Shown here in pieces: positions 52,471 through 62,094 of a DNA stretch of 64,000 nucleotides. The stretch is taken from the NCBI GenBank assembly GCA_030692685.1, contig JAUXZO010000099.1, forward strand, positions 20,135 through 84,134, given 5' to 3'. The stretch comes from Acidovorax sp. (GTDB lineage: Bacteria > Pseudomonadota > Gammaproteobacteria > Burkholderiales > Burkholderiaceae_C). The position numbers were made by a program, and so were the translations under genes. Every line of letters begins with the position of its first letter. Positions within the stretch are counted from its first letter, which is position 1. The notes beneath the pieces are model-generated. The model worked only from the letters and a program-made list of their open reading frames with translations. It had not been told where the DNA came from and ran no database searches.

Positions 52471-53226
52471 TCAGCATTCCGCGCGTTGGCGGTCCGAGGC
52501 GTAGACAGCGGCCTGCACGCGCGAGCTGAGGCCGAGTTTGCGCAGAATGTGCTGCACATGGATCTTCACGGTGGTCTCGGCAATATCGAGGGTGCGCGCA
52601 ATTTCCTTGTTGCTCACACCGCGCGCAATCTCGCGCAGCACTTCTTCCTCCCGCGGCGACAGGGGAGCCATGCACTGGACCGAAGGCGCCGGGCTGATCG
52701 GGTCGGGCGGCGGCGTGGGTGTTGCCATGAGCGCCGCCGCCTCGGCCACGCCCTGCGACTGGAACGCTGCCACGAGCTTGCCCATCAACTCGGGGCTGAC
52801 CACGGGCTCGCCCTGCGCGGCGCGGCGGATGGCCTCGGCGAGCAGATCACCGTCGATGGTCTTGAGCAAATAGCCCTGGGCGCCGTTGCGCAGCGCGGTA
52901 GCCAGGTGCTGCGCGTCCTCGCTAACGGTCAGCATCAACACGCGTGCAGCGGGTGCCACCTCGCGCAAACCCCTGATTGCGTCCACACCCATCACACCGG
53001 GCAGGTGGTTGTCCAGCAAGATCACCTGCGGCTGCAGACGCTGGGCCAGGCGCTGCGCCTCGGCCGCATCGCCTGCTTCACCCACTACCTGCAGACCACC
53101 GTCCAGCGCCAGCAGTGCGATCAGTCCACGGCGAGACAGCGTGTGGTCGTCCACCACCAGAAGGGTGATGGGCGCGCTGGCGGGCAATGCGGCTGCAAGC
53201 GCAGGAGAATTGGACGTGGGTGTCAT
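52471..53226 (-). CDS. narL: Nitrate/nitrite response regulator
   Basis: A 251-residue two-component regulator. The receiver domain has VVDDH near residue 24, phospho-acceptor Asp72 (ILLDNHLPG) and a conserved Lys in YLLKTIDG. A LuxR-type helix-turn-helix follows (LSPREEEVLREIARGVSNKE, then KIHVQHILRKLGL). A Pro/Ala linker of about 35 residues joins them. It is the partner of NarX and should activate the nar operon that follows. The ATG at 53226 overlaps the narX stop by 4 bp (ATGA). Confidence 0.95.
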   Translation of the reverse strand: MTPTSNSPALAAALPASAPITLLVVDDHTLSRRGLIALLALDGGLQVVGEAGDAAEAQRLAQRLQPQVILLDNHLPGVMGVDAIRGLREVAPAARVLMLTVSEDAQHLATALRNGAQGYLLKTIDGDLLAEAIRRAAQGEPVVSPELMGKLVAAFQSQGVAEAAALMATPTPPPDPISPAPSVQCMAPLSPREEEVLREIARGVSNKEIARTLDIAETTVKIHVQHILRKLGLSSRVQAAVYASDRQRAEC

Positions 53227-55172
53227 GCTGCGTGTGCTTCGCGCCAGGTGCTGATGGCGGGCGAAGGGGGTGGGACGGGTAGTGCGTGGGGAGATGACGT
53301 TGAAACGGTCGGCAAGTCGATGCACACGCGGGTGCCCTGCCCCGGCGCGGAGTCCACCTGCACCAAGGCGCCAATGCGCTGTGCCCGCTCGCGCATGATC
53401 CCCAGGCCCACGTGCATGGAATCGGGCGGTACATCGGCCGCCACAAAACCGATGCCGTTGTCCTGCACTTCAAACCGCCAACGCGGATGGCGGTGCACCA
53501 CCAGGTCCACGCGCGTGGCACCCGCGTGCTTGCGCACGTTCGACAGCGCTTCCTGCACCATGTGCAACACCTGGATCTGCAGATCGGGCGCCAGCGGCAG
53601 GCCGTGGCCCACCATGGCGAGTGTGGTGGGCATGCCGGTCTGGTGCTCGAACTTGGACAACGTGGCGCGCAGGGCAGACTCAATGTCCTCCTCGCTGGTG
53701 CGCGTGCGAAAGTGCACCAGCAGCTCGCGTACATCGGCATAACACTCGCGCACACCAACGTCCAGCTCGCCCATGCTGCGGTCACGCTTGGCCTCGTCGC
53801 CTCGGTTTACGGCGTCGCGCAGCAGCTGTGTCTGTATCTTGAGAAACGCGAGCGACTGGGCAATGGAGTCGTGCAGCTCGCGTGCCAGCATGCCGCGCTC
53901 TTCGCCCACCGCCGCTTCGCGCTCCAACGCGGTGGCGCGCAGACCCTCCATGGCGCTGGCCAGGTGGCGGGTCATGGCCTCCAGAAGGTCACGCAGCTCG
54001 TCGGTCAGCTCCACGTTGGATCGAAAAAACAGGTCCACCTCGCCCAGCACACGCTGCTGCATCTGCACGGGAATACTGACCAGGGCCTGGAACCCCGCCT
54101 CGCGGCAATGGTGCAAGGCAAGCTCGGTGGCCGCCGTGATGGGAATGACCCGCGTGCGCGCCTGGGCCTGAGGCTGGCCACACAGGCAGGTGCCGGTGTG
54201 CAGGCAGTGTTCGCCGTCGGACAGGCTCTCGGGCAGGCCATCGCCCGCCAGCAGCACATAACGTTCGTTCGCCTCGTCCGACCAGCGCACGGCGGCCGCA
54301 TCGGCTCCGGCGACGCGCCGAATCTGCTGCACAAAACCTTGGGCCAGCAATTCAAGACTGCTGGCGGTGCTGGCCAGCGCGCTGACTTCGTACAGCGCGG
54401 CCAGCCGCTGGTTCTTCACCGCAATGCTGGCGGTTTTCTCGCGCACCTTGTGTTCTAGCTCGTCGTGCGAGACCTGCAGCGCTTGGGCCATCAGGTTAAA
54501 GCCTGCAGACAGCTGACCAAACTCGTCCTCCGTGTCCACCGGCAGGCGAGTGCCAAGTTCGCCCTGGCGCAGCCGGGCCTGGGCCTGCTGCAAACGCGCC
54601 ACGGGGTTGATCACCAGCAGATAGCTGACGGCCATGAAGGTCACCGCTGCGGCGATGGCCAGCGCCATCATGAACAGCTGAAACAGGTGCAGCGCAGCCG
54701 TCCAGCCCGCAATCTGAATCTCGATGGCGTCCACAAATCCGTCCACCTGCTGCACAAATGCATCGGCCTGCGCCAGCGTTTGCGCACGTTCGGTCGGCGG
54801 TGCGCTGACCCAGCCGGTGCGCGCCGCCGTCCACTGGGCGCGGACAGCGTCAAACCGGTGGCGGGTGTCGTCGCTCCACGGCACAAATAGGGGCCTTGAT
54901 GGGTCGCCGGTGCGCAGCAGGTCCAGACTGGCGTCAAACTGGCGGGCGCGCTCCTGCACCGCATCCTTCACGGTGGCGGGCGGCTCGGTCTGCACCACCA
55001 GCACCATGCGCATCATGTTCATGCGCAGGCGGCCAGCCTCGTTAACCGCCGCTGCGCCGCCTTCCAGCTTCCAGGTCACCCATAGCGTCAAACCGATAGA
55101 CGCCAGCGCCACCAGCAAAAATCCCGCGCCCATGGCCAGGAGTTTGGTGGTCAACGTGGGCTTGGAGCGCAT
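53223..55172 (-). CDS. narX: Nitrate/nitrite sensor histidine kinase
   Basis: A 649-residue inner-membrane kinase. Membrane helices are at about 11-33 and 163-188, enclosing a periplasmic sensor with the P-box NEAGRLRMNMMRM (residues 44-56) that binds nitrate or nitrite. HAMP, a central cysteine-bearing module (EHCLHTGTCLCGQ) and a HisKA_3 kinase follow, with LARELHDSIAQSL as the phosphorylation site and NGIGF in the ATPase. The P-box and cysteine module are NarX marks, so NarQ is less likely. It leads a narXL operon preceded by an FNR-type box. Confidence 0.94.
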   Translation of the reverse strand: MRSKPTLTTKLLAMGAGFLLVALASIGLTLWVTWKLEGGAAAVNEAGRLRMNMMRMVLVVQTEPPATVKDAVQERARQFDASLDLLRTGDPSRPLFVPWSDDTRHRFDAVRAQWTAARTGWVSAPPTERAQTLAQADAFVQQVDGFVDAIEIQIAGWTAALHLFQLFMMALAIAAAVTFMAVSYLLVINPVARLQQAQARLRQGELGTRLPVDTEDEFGQLSAGFNLMAQALQVSHDELEHKVREKTASIAVKNQRLAALYEVSALASTASSLELLAQGFVQQIRRVAGADAAAVRWSDEANERYVLLAGDGLPESLSDGEHCLHTGTCLCGQPQAQARTRVIPITAATELALHHCREAGFQALVSIPVQMQQRVLGEVDLFFRSNVELTDELRDLLEAMTRHLASAMEGLRATALEREAAVGEERGMLARELHDSIAQSLAFLKIQTQLLRDAVNRGDEAKRDRSMGELDVGVRECYADVRELLVHFRTRTSEEDIESALRATLSKFEHQTGMPTTLAMVGHGLPLAPDLQIQVLHMVQEALSNVRKHAGATRVDLVVHRHPRWRFEVQDNGIGFVAADVPPDSMHVGLGIMRERAQRIGALVQVDSAPGQGTRVCIDLPTVSTSSPHALPVPPPSPAISTWREAHAA

Positions 55173-55205
55173 GGCGCAGTGTAGGCAGGGGGTTCACCCC
55201 GTTCC

Positions 55206-55219
55206 TTGACCTGGGTCAA
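55206..55219. promoter_or_regulatory. FNR/Dnr-type box upstream of narX
   Basis: TTGACCTGGGTCAA is a perfect palindrome with arms TTGAC/GTCAA around 4 bp, fitting the FNR/CRP-type consensus TTGAT-N4-ATCAA with G/C variants. It is 34 bp upstream of the narX start and 25 bp upstream of the divergent ChaN-like gene start. Anaerobic control of narXL is expected; an effect on the divergent gene is possible. Confidence 0.75.
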
Positions 55220-55243
55220 GCCCGGCCCGCTTAGCATGGCGGT

Positions 55244-56170
55244 ATGCAAAGAACATCGATCCCCTTCATCGCAGGCCATGCCAGGGCATTTCGTATTGCC
55301 GCCACGGCATTCGGGCTGACCACCCTGCTCACCCTGTCCGGTTGTGCCCATTGGCGGGCAACCACAGCGCCTCAACCCGCCTGGCCCGACCGCCTGCAAA
55401 CCCTGCTGCCTGCCGATGTGCTGCTACTAGGCGAGCAGCACGACGCCGCCGACCACCAGCGCCTGCAGCGCGAGGCCGTGTTGTGGCTTGCGGCGCGCCA
55501 CCAGCTCGCCGCGCTGGTGCTGGAGATGGCCGAACGCGGCCACACCACCGCGGGCCTGCCGCCCGGCGCCACCGAGGCCGAGGTGCAAAAAGCCCTGGGC
55601 TGGAACGATACGGCCTGGCCCTGGAAAGCCTACGGCCCGGTGGTGATGGCTGCCGTGGGTGCGGGCGCGCCCGTGCTGGGTGGCAACCTGCCGCGCAGCC
55701 GCATGCGTGCGGCCATGGGCGAAACAGCCTGGGACCAGCACCTGCCCGCCCCCGCGCTGCAGCGCCAGTACACCGCACTGCGCGACGGGCACTGCGGCCT
55801 GCTGCCCGAAACCCAGATGGCGCCCATGGCACGCATCCAGATCGCACGCGACGCCAGCATGGCCCAGACCGCCCAGGAGGCCGTGCGCCCCGGCCAGACC
55901 GTGGTGTTGGTGGCCGGGGGTGGCCATGTGTTGCGCAGCCTGGGCGTGCCCACGCATTGGCCGGCGAATTTAGTGTCAAAAGTGGCTCTAGCGCAGGCAG
56001 GACAAGCGCTACCAGCTATTAATTCTGATGCAGACACGGTGGTCTCAACCCCGGCCCCGCCCGCCAAGGACCACTGTGCCGAGCTGCGAAAGCAGTGGTC
56101 GCCGCGCGCCCCGACGCCGCTGGCGCCGTCGGGGCCGTCGGCGCCGTCGGCGCCGTCAGCGCCCCAGTAG
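55244..56170 (+). CDS. ChaN-family haem-binding lipoprotein
   Basis: A 308-residue predicted lipoprotein with lipobox LSGC. The domain has DVLLLGEQHDAADHQRLQRE near residue 60, LVLEMAERGH and VLVAGGGHVLRSLGVP, marks of the ChaN/DUF399 haem-binding family, whose members bind haem between monomers for iron uptake. The last ~60 residues do not resemble the family: they are coded by palindromic repeat copy g (55974-56028) and a repeat that yields APSGPSAPSAPSAPQ. An insertion into the 3' end therefore probably replaced the original C-terminus. It is divergent from narX across an FNR-type box. Confidence 0.85.
   Translation: MQRTSIPFIAGHARAFRIAATAFGLTTLLTLSGCAHWRATTAPQPAWPDRLQTLLPADVLLLGEQHDAADHQRLQREAVLWLAARHQLAALVLEMAERGHTTAGLPPGATEAEVQKALGWNDTAWPWKAYGPVVMAAVGAGAPVLGGNLPRSRMRAAMGETAWDQHLPAPALQRQYTALRDGHCGLLPETQMAPMARIQIARDASMAQTAQEAVRPGQTVVLVAGGGHVLRSLGVPTHWPANLVSKVALAQAGQALPAINSDADTVVSTPAPPAKDHCAELRKQWSPRAPTPLAPSGPSAPSAPSAPQ
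55974..56028 (+). repeat. Palindromic repeat family, copy g (inside a coding sequence)
   Basis: TGGCTCTAGCGC, then GACAAGCGCTACCAGCTATT, matches the family although its left arm is degenerate. It is read in frame as SKVALAQAGQALPAINSD in the ChaN-like protein. Confidence 0.75.
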
Positions 56171-56186
56171 CCAACCAACGCCTGCC

Positions 56187-58511
56187 TCAACCCCCGCAGG
56201 GCGCCAGCAACGGTGCCGCTGCCCGCGACCCCAGCAGCGCGGCAAAGTCGTCGGCGGGCACGGGGCGGCTGCACAGGTAGCCCTGGTAGGTGTCGCACCC
56301 CCGCTCGCGCAAAAACGCCAACTGCCCTTCGGTCTCCACGCCCTCGGCCAGCACCGACATGCCCATGCTGTGGCCCATGGCGATGATGGCGGCGCTGATG
56401 GCCATGTCGTCTTCGCTCTGCGGAATGTCGCGGATGAAACCCTGGTCGATCTTGAGCACGTCGATGGGAAACCGCTTGAGCTGCGCGAGCGACGAATACC
56501 CGGTGCCAAAGTCGTCCACCGCAATGCGCAGGCCCAGTGCCTGCAGGCGCGTCAGTACCTGGCGGGCCTCGTCGGTGCGTTCGGCCAGGGCACTCTCGGT
56601 GATCTCCAGCTCCAGCAGTGCGGCCGGAAAGCCGGACTCGGCCAGCGCCGCTGCGGCGCAGCCCGCCAGATCGGTCAGGTGAAACTGCCGGGGCGACACG
56701 TTCACCGCCAGCGTCAGGTCGGGCAGGCCCGCCAAACGCCACTGCTGGCCCTGGCGGCACACCTCGTGCACCACCCATTCGCCCAACGGGCCGATCACGC
56801 CCGATGCCTCCGCCACCGGAATGAAACGCGCGGGCGATATCAGCCCTTCCACCGGGTCGTTCCAGCGCACCAGCGCCTCGGCACCCACGATGCGGCCGCT
56901 GGCAATGTCCACCTGCGGCTGGTAGTACATCTGCAGATGGCCCTGCGCCAGCGCCAGCCGCAGGCGCGACTCCAGCGCCAGCCGCTCGCGTGCGGCCTGC
57001 GTCATGGCCTCGTGAAAGAAACACCATGCGCCCCGCCCGCGCGCCTTGGCGCCATACACCGCCGCGTGGGCGCCTTGCAGCAGCAGCTCGGTGGTGTGGG
57101 CGTGTTCGGGGTACATGCAGATGCCCACGCTCACCCCGGCCACCAGTTCAAACCCGTCGGGTGAGCACCAGGGCTCGGCCACCGCAGCGATCAGGTGGCG
57201 GGCCACGGCCGCGGCGCCGTCGGAATGCCGCAAGTTGCGCGCCACCACGGCCAGCTCATCACCCGCCAGGCGGCCCAGCACATCGCCCGGCCGCAGGGCC
57301 GACTGCACCTGGCGCGCAATGTGTTTAAGCACCTCGTCGCCCGTGGCATGGCCGTAGCTGTCGTTCACGTCCTTGAACCGGTCCAGGTTGAGCAGCAGCA
57401 CGGCAATGTGCTCGCCGCTGGTGTGCGCGTCCTGCACGGCCAGCTCCAGCTGGCGTCCGAACCAGGTGCGGTTGGACAGGCCGGTGAGCGTGTCGTTGTG
57501 CGCCATGTATTCGAGCTGGCGCTGCTGGGCCTTCTCCTCGGAGATGTCGGTGAACATGCACACGTAGTGCGTGGTGTTGCCCGCTGGGTCGCGCACCACC
57601 GACAGGGACATGTGCTCCGGGAACACCTCGCCGTTCTTGCGGCGGTTCCATATCTCCCCTTGCCAGTGGCCCGTCTGCTGCACGGTGCTCCACATCGTCT
57701 CGTAAAAGCTCTTGTCGTGCCGACCCGACTTGAAGATACGCGGCGTCTTGCCTAGCAGCTCTTCCTCGGTGTAACCGAGAAGGCGCGTTACCGCGGCGTT
57801 GGCCGACAGGATGCGGCTTTGCGCATCGGTCACCACCACGCCTTCAATGGTGTTGTCCACCACCGTGGCGGCCAGCCGCTGGCGCGCTTCGCTGAGCTTC
57901 AGGGCAGCGCGTGCCACCGTGATTTCGTTGAGGTCCTGCAAAAGGCAGATCAGGTGCGCTGGCACGTCCTCTACTTCAGGCACCAGCGTCACAGTGCACA
58001 GCACGGGCACCGTGGTCCCGTCGCCGCGCAGGCACACGCGCTGGCTCACATAGTCGTCAATGTCCCCCGCGACAATGCGTGCGAGCTGGACACGGGCCTC
58101 GGCAAGGTCATGCAGCGGCATCACATCACGCACCCGAAGCGTCAACAGATGCGCCGGGGTCATGGCCAGCAGCTCCCCCATCCGGTCGTTGGCCCAAAGG
58201 ATTTTGCCGTCCAGCGCAAGCCGCGCCACCCCGGCCGGCGCATACCGCACCACTTGCGACAGCTCGCGTGCCACCGCGTACCTCAGCTTCTCGGCACGGC
58301 CCACACGGCGCAGAAGCCACCAGGCCAGCACGCTGGTCAGCAGTACAAAAGCCCAGCCTTTCCACGTCTGAATCGTCGTCAGCAACTCCGGATCGGACAC
58401 CGCGCGCGCAAGCAGCGCGTCGCCAACAAACACCCAGCTCACGCCAATCACCAGATACAACAGCATCCCCTGCCAGGGAGCCAGACGTTGGGCTTTGCCC
58501 TGATTGGTCAT
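56187..58511 (-). CDS. PAS-PAS-GGDEF-EAL cyclic-di-GMP protein with degenerate GGDEF
   Basis: A 774-residue membrane protein: two N-terminal helices (about 15-34 and 53-73), two PAS regions (about 100-200 and 215-340), a GGDEF domain (about 345-505) and an EAL domain (about 515-765). The GGDEF signature reads LAGDELAV, so the first glycine and final phenylalanine are altered; cyclase activity is doubtful. The EAL domain is complete: [30 protein letters not shown] and EGVET. It should act mainly as a c-di-GMP phosphodiesterase, with sensory control by PAS. The ATG at 58511 is preferred; the frame extends to a GTG at 58571 that overlaps purU. Confidence 0.92.
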   Translation of the reverse strand: MTNQGKAQRLAPWQGMLLYLVIGVSWVFVGDALLARAVSDPELLTTIQTWKGWAFVLLTSVLAWWLLRRVGRAEKLRYAVARELSQVVRYAPAGVARLALDGKILWANDRMGELLAMTPAHLLTLRVRDVMPLHDLAEARVQLARIVAGDIDDYVSQRVCLRGDGTTVPVLCTVTLVPEVEDVPAHLICLLQDLNEITVARAALKLSEARQRLAATVVDNTIEGVVVTDAQSRILSANAAVTRLLGYTEEELLGKTPRIFKSGRHDKSFYETMWSTVQQTGHWQGEIWNRRKNGEVFPEHMSLSVVRDPAGNTTHYVCMFTDISEEKAQQRQLEYMAHNDTLTGLSNRTWFGRQLELAVQDAHTSGEHIAVLLLNLDRFKDVNDSYGHATGDEVLKHIARQVQSALRPGDVLGRLAGDELAVVARNLRHSDGAAAVARHLIAAVAEPWCSPDGFELVAGVSVGICMYPEHAHTTELLLQGAHAAVYGAKARGRGAWCFFHEAMTQAARERLALESRLRLALAQGHLQMYYQPQVDIASGRIVGAEALVRWNDPVEGLISPARFIPVAEASGVIGPLGEWVVHEVCRQGQQWRLAGLPDLTLAVNVSPRQFHLTDLAGCAAAALAESGFPAALLELEITESALAERTDEARQVLTRLQALGLRIAVDDFGTGYSSLAQLKRFPIDVLKIDQGFIRDIPQSEDDMAISAAIIAMGHSMGMSVLAEGVETEGQLAFLRERGCDTYQGYLCSRPVPADDFAALLGSRAAAPLLAPCGG

Positions 58512-58563
58512 CAAAATCCCCGTTCCTTTGGCGCTGAGGCCTTGCTGCGACAATCGCAGCGCT

Positions 58564-59412
58564 ATGACCACCGCCTACATCCTTACCCTGTCTTGCCCCG
58601 ACCGCCTGGGGCTGGTGCATGCCGTCTCGGGCTTTTTGCTGGAGCACGGCGGCAACATCGAAGAAGCCGCGCAGTACAACGACCACGCCACCGGCCTGTT
58701 CTTCATGCGCGTGCAATTTGCCTGCGACCAGCATGACCACGCCACCCTGAAGGCGCGCCTGACCGCGTTTGCAGAGCCCCATCAGATGCGCTGGACCCTG
58801 CACGCCACGGCCTCCCCGATGAAAACCGTGCTCATGGTCAGCAAAGAAGGCCACTGCCTGAACGACCTGCTGTTTCGCTGGAAAAGTGGCCTGCTGCCCA
58901 TCGACATCCGCGCCATCGTCAGCAACCACCGCGACTTCTATCAACTGGCGGCCAGCTACAACGTGCCGTTTCACCACATCCCCGTGACGGCGGCCACCAA
59001 GCCCCAGGCCGAGGCCAAACAGCTGGAGATTATCGAGGCCGAAGGGGCCGAGCTGGTGGTGCTGGCGCGCTATATGCAGGTCCTTTCCCTTGACTTATGT
59101 CAAGCATTGGCCGGACGGGCCATCAACATCCACCACAGCTTCCTGCCCAGCTTCAAGGGCGCCAAGCCCTACTACCAGGCCCATGACCGGGGCGTGAAGC
59201 TGATTGGCGCCACTGCCCACTACGTCACGGCCGACCTGGACGAGGGCCCGATCATCGAACAGGACGTGGCCCGCGCCGACCACACCGACACGGTGGAAGA
59301 CCTGACCGCCCGCGGCCGCGACACCGAAAGCCAGGTGCTGGCCCGCGCCGTGAAGTGGCACAGCGAGCACCGCGTGGTGTTGAACGGCCACAAGACGGTT
59401 GTTTTCCGGTAG
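58564..59412 (+). CDS. purU: Formyltetrahydrofolate deformylase
   Basis: A 282-residue enzyme that hydrolyses 10-formyltetrahydrofolate to formate and tetrahydrofolate, balancing one-carbon pools. The N-terminal ACT domain (residues 4-80: [27 protein letters not shown]) precedes a formyltransferase-like domain with [35 protein letters not shown] and [12 protein letters not shown]. The catalytic Asn-His-Asp set is intact. The ATG at 58564 is favoured over an upstream in-frame start in the promoter. A TTGAC-N4-GTCAA palindrome occurs by chance inside it. Confidence 0.97.
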   Translation: MTTAYILTLSCPDRLGLVHAVSGFLLEHGGNIEEAAQYNDHATGLFFMRVQFACDQHDHATLKARLTAFAEPHQMRWTLHATASPMKTVLMVSKEGHCLNDLLFRWKSGLLPIDIRAIVSNHRDFYQLAASYNVPFHHIPVTAATKPQAEAKQLEIIEAEGAELVVLARYMQVLSLDLCQALAGRAINIHHSFLPSFKGAKPYYQAHDRGVKLIGATAHYVTADLDEGPIIEQDVARADHTDTVEDLTARGRDTESQVLARAVKWHSEHRVVLNGHKTVVFR

Positions 59413-59430
59413 CACGCCCGTTCCGTAACC

Positions 59431-60336
59431 ATGGCTACTGCCGCTCAGTCCTCCTTCCTCAGCAGTGCGGCGCGGCGCATTCCGCCCATCCAGTGCCTGC
59501 TGACGTTTGAAGCCCTGGCGCGCCTGCGCAGCGTGACGCAGACGGCCGACGAGCTGTGCGTGACGCCCAGTGCCGTGAGCCACCGGGTCAAGCAGCTCGA
59601 ACAGATCCTGGGCGTGCGGCTGTTTGGCCGGGCCGACTTTTCGCTGACCACCGAGGGCAGCGCCTACCTGGCCCATGTGCGCGAGGGGCTGGGGGCACTG
59701 CAGCGGTTTCCGGGCGCGGCTTCGGCACCCGGGCGCCGCAGGCTCAAGCTGGCGGTCACGCCCACGTTTGCGCGCACCATCCTCATCCCGCGCCTGCGGC
59801 AGTTCACCGAGGCCTACCCCGAGATCGACCTGGCGCTGCAGGTGTCCATCCCGCTGCTCGACGTGGTGGCCGAAGACGCCGACCTGATGGTGCGCTTTGG
59901 CGCGGGCCACTACGCCGACGTAGAGCATGTGGAGCTGGCCCGCGACGTGGTCACGCCCCTGGCATCACCCGCCTTCGTGCGCGAGCACGGCCCCTTTGAG
60001 CGCCCCGAAGACCTGGAAGGCGTGCCCCTGCTGCGCAGCCCGCTGGAGCCCTGGCGCACCTGGTTTGCCGCCACCGGCATGGACTGGGCGGAGCCCAGCG
60101 AAGGTTCGCAGTTCAACGACATCGGCCTGATGTGCGACGGGGCGGCAGCGGGCATGGGCGTGGCGCTGGTGCGCCTGAAACTGGGCGCACCCTGGCTGGA
60201 AAACGGCACGCTGGTGCGGCTGTACGCCAATGACACCGCCAGCCCCCACGCACACTACCTGTGCTGGCGCACCGGCACCATGGACCGGTGGGAATGTGCG
60301 GCGTTTGCGGAGTGGCTGCGCAAGACGATGGCGTGA
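59431..60336 (+). CDS. LysR-family transcriptional regulator (GcvA-like)
   Basis: A 301-residue regulator. The N-terminal helix-turn-helix (about residues 19-80) reads LTFEALARLRSVTQTADELC, VTPSAVSHRVKQLEQILGVRLF. The effector domain has LKLAVTPTFARTILIPRLRQFTEAYPEIDL. A GcvA-like type is suggested by FGRADFSLTTEG and the C-terminal segment. It lies 18 bp past purU on the same strand and could respond to one-carbon or glycine status; this is an inference. Confidence 0.9.
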   Translation: MATAAQSSFLSSAARRIPPIQCLLTFEALARLRSVTQTADELCVTPSAVSHRVKQLEQILGVRLFGRADFSLTTEGSAYLAHVREGLGALQRFPGAASAPGRRRLKLAVTPTFARTILIPRLRQFTEAYPEIDLALQVSIPLLDVVAEDADLMVRFGAGHYADVEHVELARDVVTPLASPAFVREHGPFERPEDLEGVPLLRSPLEPWRTWFAATGMDWAEPSEGSQFNDIGLMCDGAAAGMGVALVRLKLGAPWLENGTLVRLYANDTASPHAHYLCWRTGTMDRWECAAFAEWLRKTMA

Positions 60337-60361
60337 CGCCCAGCCCTCACTGAACGACACA

Positions 60362-60393
60362 CCCGTTCGGGCTGAGCCCCGTCGAAGCCAGGG
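60362..60393 (+). repeat. CCGTTCGGGCTGAGC-type interspersed repeat
   Basis: CCCGTTCGGGCTGAGCCCC followed by GTCGAAGCCAGGG is a single copy of the unit clustered at 63306-63464. Confidence 0.8.
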
Positions 60394-60449
60394 CACTGTT
60401 GGCAAAAAACTCCCCGGCAGGCTCAACGCAAACGATGGCCCTGCTGCAA

Positions 60450-60510
60450 AAAAATCAAGGAAAATTGGCCTCCAGCGCTTTACCCATAAGCGCAAGCAGC
60501 TATAAATTGG
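60450..60510 (+). repeat. Palindromic repeat family, copy h
   Basis: AATTGGCCTCCAGCGCTT and ATAAGCGCAAGCAGCTAT flank a 7-bp loop. One arm is imperfect. It lies between the lysR and glcD genes. Confidence 0.8.
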
Positions 60511-60589
60511 TGAGCATTCAGATGTTTTTCACAAACCCCTGCAGAAACGCTCACCCTCTAGCCCCGGCCCATCCCCTACAGTGGCAGCC

Positions 60590-62089
60590 ATGAACAACGC
60601 CCCCGCCCCCCACGCAGCCCTCTCGGAACGCGCCGCGCGCCAGGCCGAGGTCGTGCAAGCCCTCGGCCGCGTGGTGCCAGCCCACGCACTGCTGTGGCAC
60701 TCCGAAGACACCACGCCGTATGAATGCGACGGTCTCACCGCCTACCGCCAGCGCCCCTTGGTGGTGTGTCTGCCCGAAACGTACGACGAGGTGCAGGCCG
60801 TGCTGAAGGTGTGCCACCAGCTGCAAGTGCCGGTGGTGGCGCGCGGCGCGGGCACGGGCCTGTCGGGCGGCGCCATGCCACACGCGCTGGGCGTGACGAT
60901 GTCGCTGGCCAAGTTCAACCGCATCCTCAAACTCGACCCCGAAAGCCGCACGGCAATCGTCCAGTGTGGCGTGCGCAATCTGGCCATCAGCGAAGCCGCC
61001 GCGCCCTACGGCCTGTATTACGCGCCCGACCCCAGCAGCCAGATCGCTTGCACCATCGGCGGCAACGTCGCCGAAAACTCGGGCGGCGTGCACTGCCTGA
61101 AATATGGCCTCACGGTGCACAACGTGCTGAAAGTGAAGGGCTTCACGGTGGAAGGTGACCCCGTCGAATTCGGCAGCGAGGCCCTGGACGCCCCCGGCTA
61201 CGACCTGCTGGCCGCCGTGATCGGAAGCGAAGGCATGCTGGCCGTGACCACCGAAGTCACCGTCAAGCTGATCCCCAAGCCGATGCTGGCGCGCTGCATC
61301 ATGGCCAGCTTTGACGACGTGCGCAAAGCGGGCGACGCCGTGGCCGCCGTGATCGCAGCGGGCATCATCCCCGCCGGCCTGGAGATGATGGACAAGCCCA
61401 TGACCGCAGCCGTGGAAGATTTTGTGCACGCAGGCTACGACCTCTCGGCCGAAGCGATCTTGCTGTGCGAAAGCGACGGCACGCCCGAAGAGGTGGAGGA
61501 AGAAATAGGCCGCATGAGCGAGGTGCTGCGCGCGGCGGGCGCCACCGCCATCTCGGTCAGCAACGACGAAGCCGAGCGCCTGCGCTTTTGGAGCGGCCGC
61601 AAAAACGCCTTTCCGGCCAGCGGCCGCATCAGCCCCGACTCCATGTGCATGGACTCGACCATCCCGCGCAAGCGCCTGGCCGACATCCTGCTGGCCATCC
61701 AGGCCATGGAAAAGAAGTACCAGCTGCGCTGCGCCAACGTGTTCCACGCAGGCGACGGCAACCTGCACCCTCTCATCCTGTTCGATGCGAACGACGCCGA
61801 CCAGCTGCGCCGCTGCGAGCTGTTTGGCGCCGACATTCTGGAGACCAGCGTGGCCATGGGCGGCACGGTGACCGGCGAACACGGCGTGGGCATTGAAAAG
61901 CTCAACAGCATGTGCGTGCAGTTTTCGGCGGAAGAGAACGCGCAGATGTTTGGGCTCAAGCACGCGTTTGACCCCGCCGGGTTGCTGAACCCCGGCAAGG
62001 TCATCCCCACCCTGAACCGATGCGCCGAGTACGGAAAGATGCTGGTGCGCGGCGGGCAGATCAAACACCCCGATTTGCCGCGTTTTTGA
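60590..62089 (+). CDS. glcD: FAD-linked oxidase, glycolate oxidase subunit GlcD-like
   Basis: A 499-residue flavoprotein of the FAD_binding_4/GlcD type that oxidises glycolate or D-lactate. The PCMH FAD-binding domain has VVARGAGTGLSGGAMP near residue 85 and IACTIGGNVAENSGG near 158; the C-terminal cap has FHAGDGNLHPLI and TVTGEHGVGIEKL. No glcE or glcF follows; instead lrgA and lrgB lie 5 bp downstream. The ATG at 60590 is preferred over a GTG at 60581. The solitary arrangement suggests either a D-lactate dehydrogenase-type enzyme or GlcEF elsewhere. Confidence 0.9.
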   Translation: MNNAPAPHAALSERAARQAEVVQALGRVVPAHALLWHSEDTTPYECDGLTAYRQRPLVVCLPETYDEVQAVLKVCHQLQVPVVARGAGTGLSGGAMPHALGVTMSLAKFNRILKLDPESRTAIVQCGVRNLAISEAAAPYGLYYAPDPSSQIACTIGGNVAENSGGVHCLKYGLTVHNVLKVKGFTVEGDPVEFGSEALDAPGYDLLAAVIGSEGMLAVTTEVTVKLIPKPMLARCIMASFDDVRKAGDAVAAVIAAGIIPAGLEMMDKPMTAAVEDFVHAGYDLSAEAILLCESDGTPEEVEEEIGRMSEVLRAAGATAISVSNDEAERLRFWSGRKNAFPASGRISPDSMCMDSTIPRKRLADILLAIQAMEKKYQLRCANVFHAGDGNLHPLILFDANDADQLRRCELFGADILETSVAMGGTVTGEHGVGIEKLNSMCVQFSAEENAQMFGLKHAFDPAGLLNPGKVIPTLNRCAEYGKMLVRGGQIKHPDLPRF

Positions 62090-62094
62090 ACGCC

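Noticed and set aside
59090..59103. TTGACTTATGTCAA, a perfect FNR-type palindrome
   Set aside because: It lies deep inside the purU coding sequence with no gene start nearby, so it is most likely chance.
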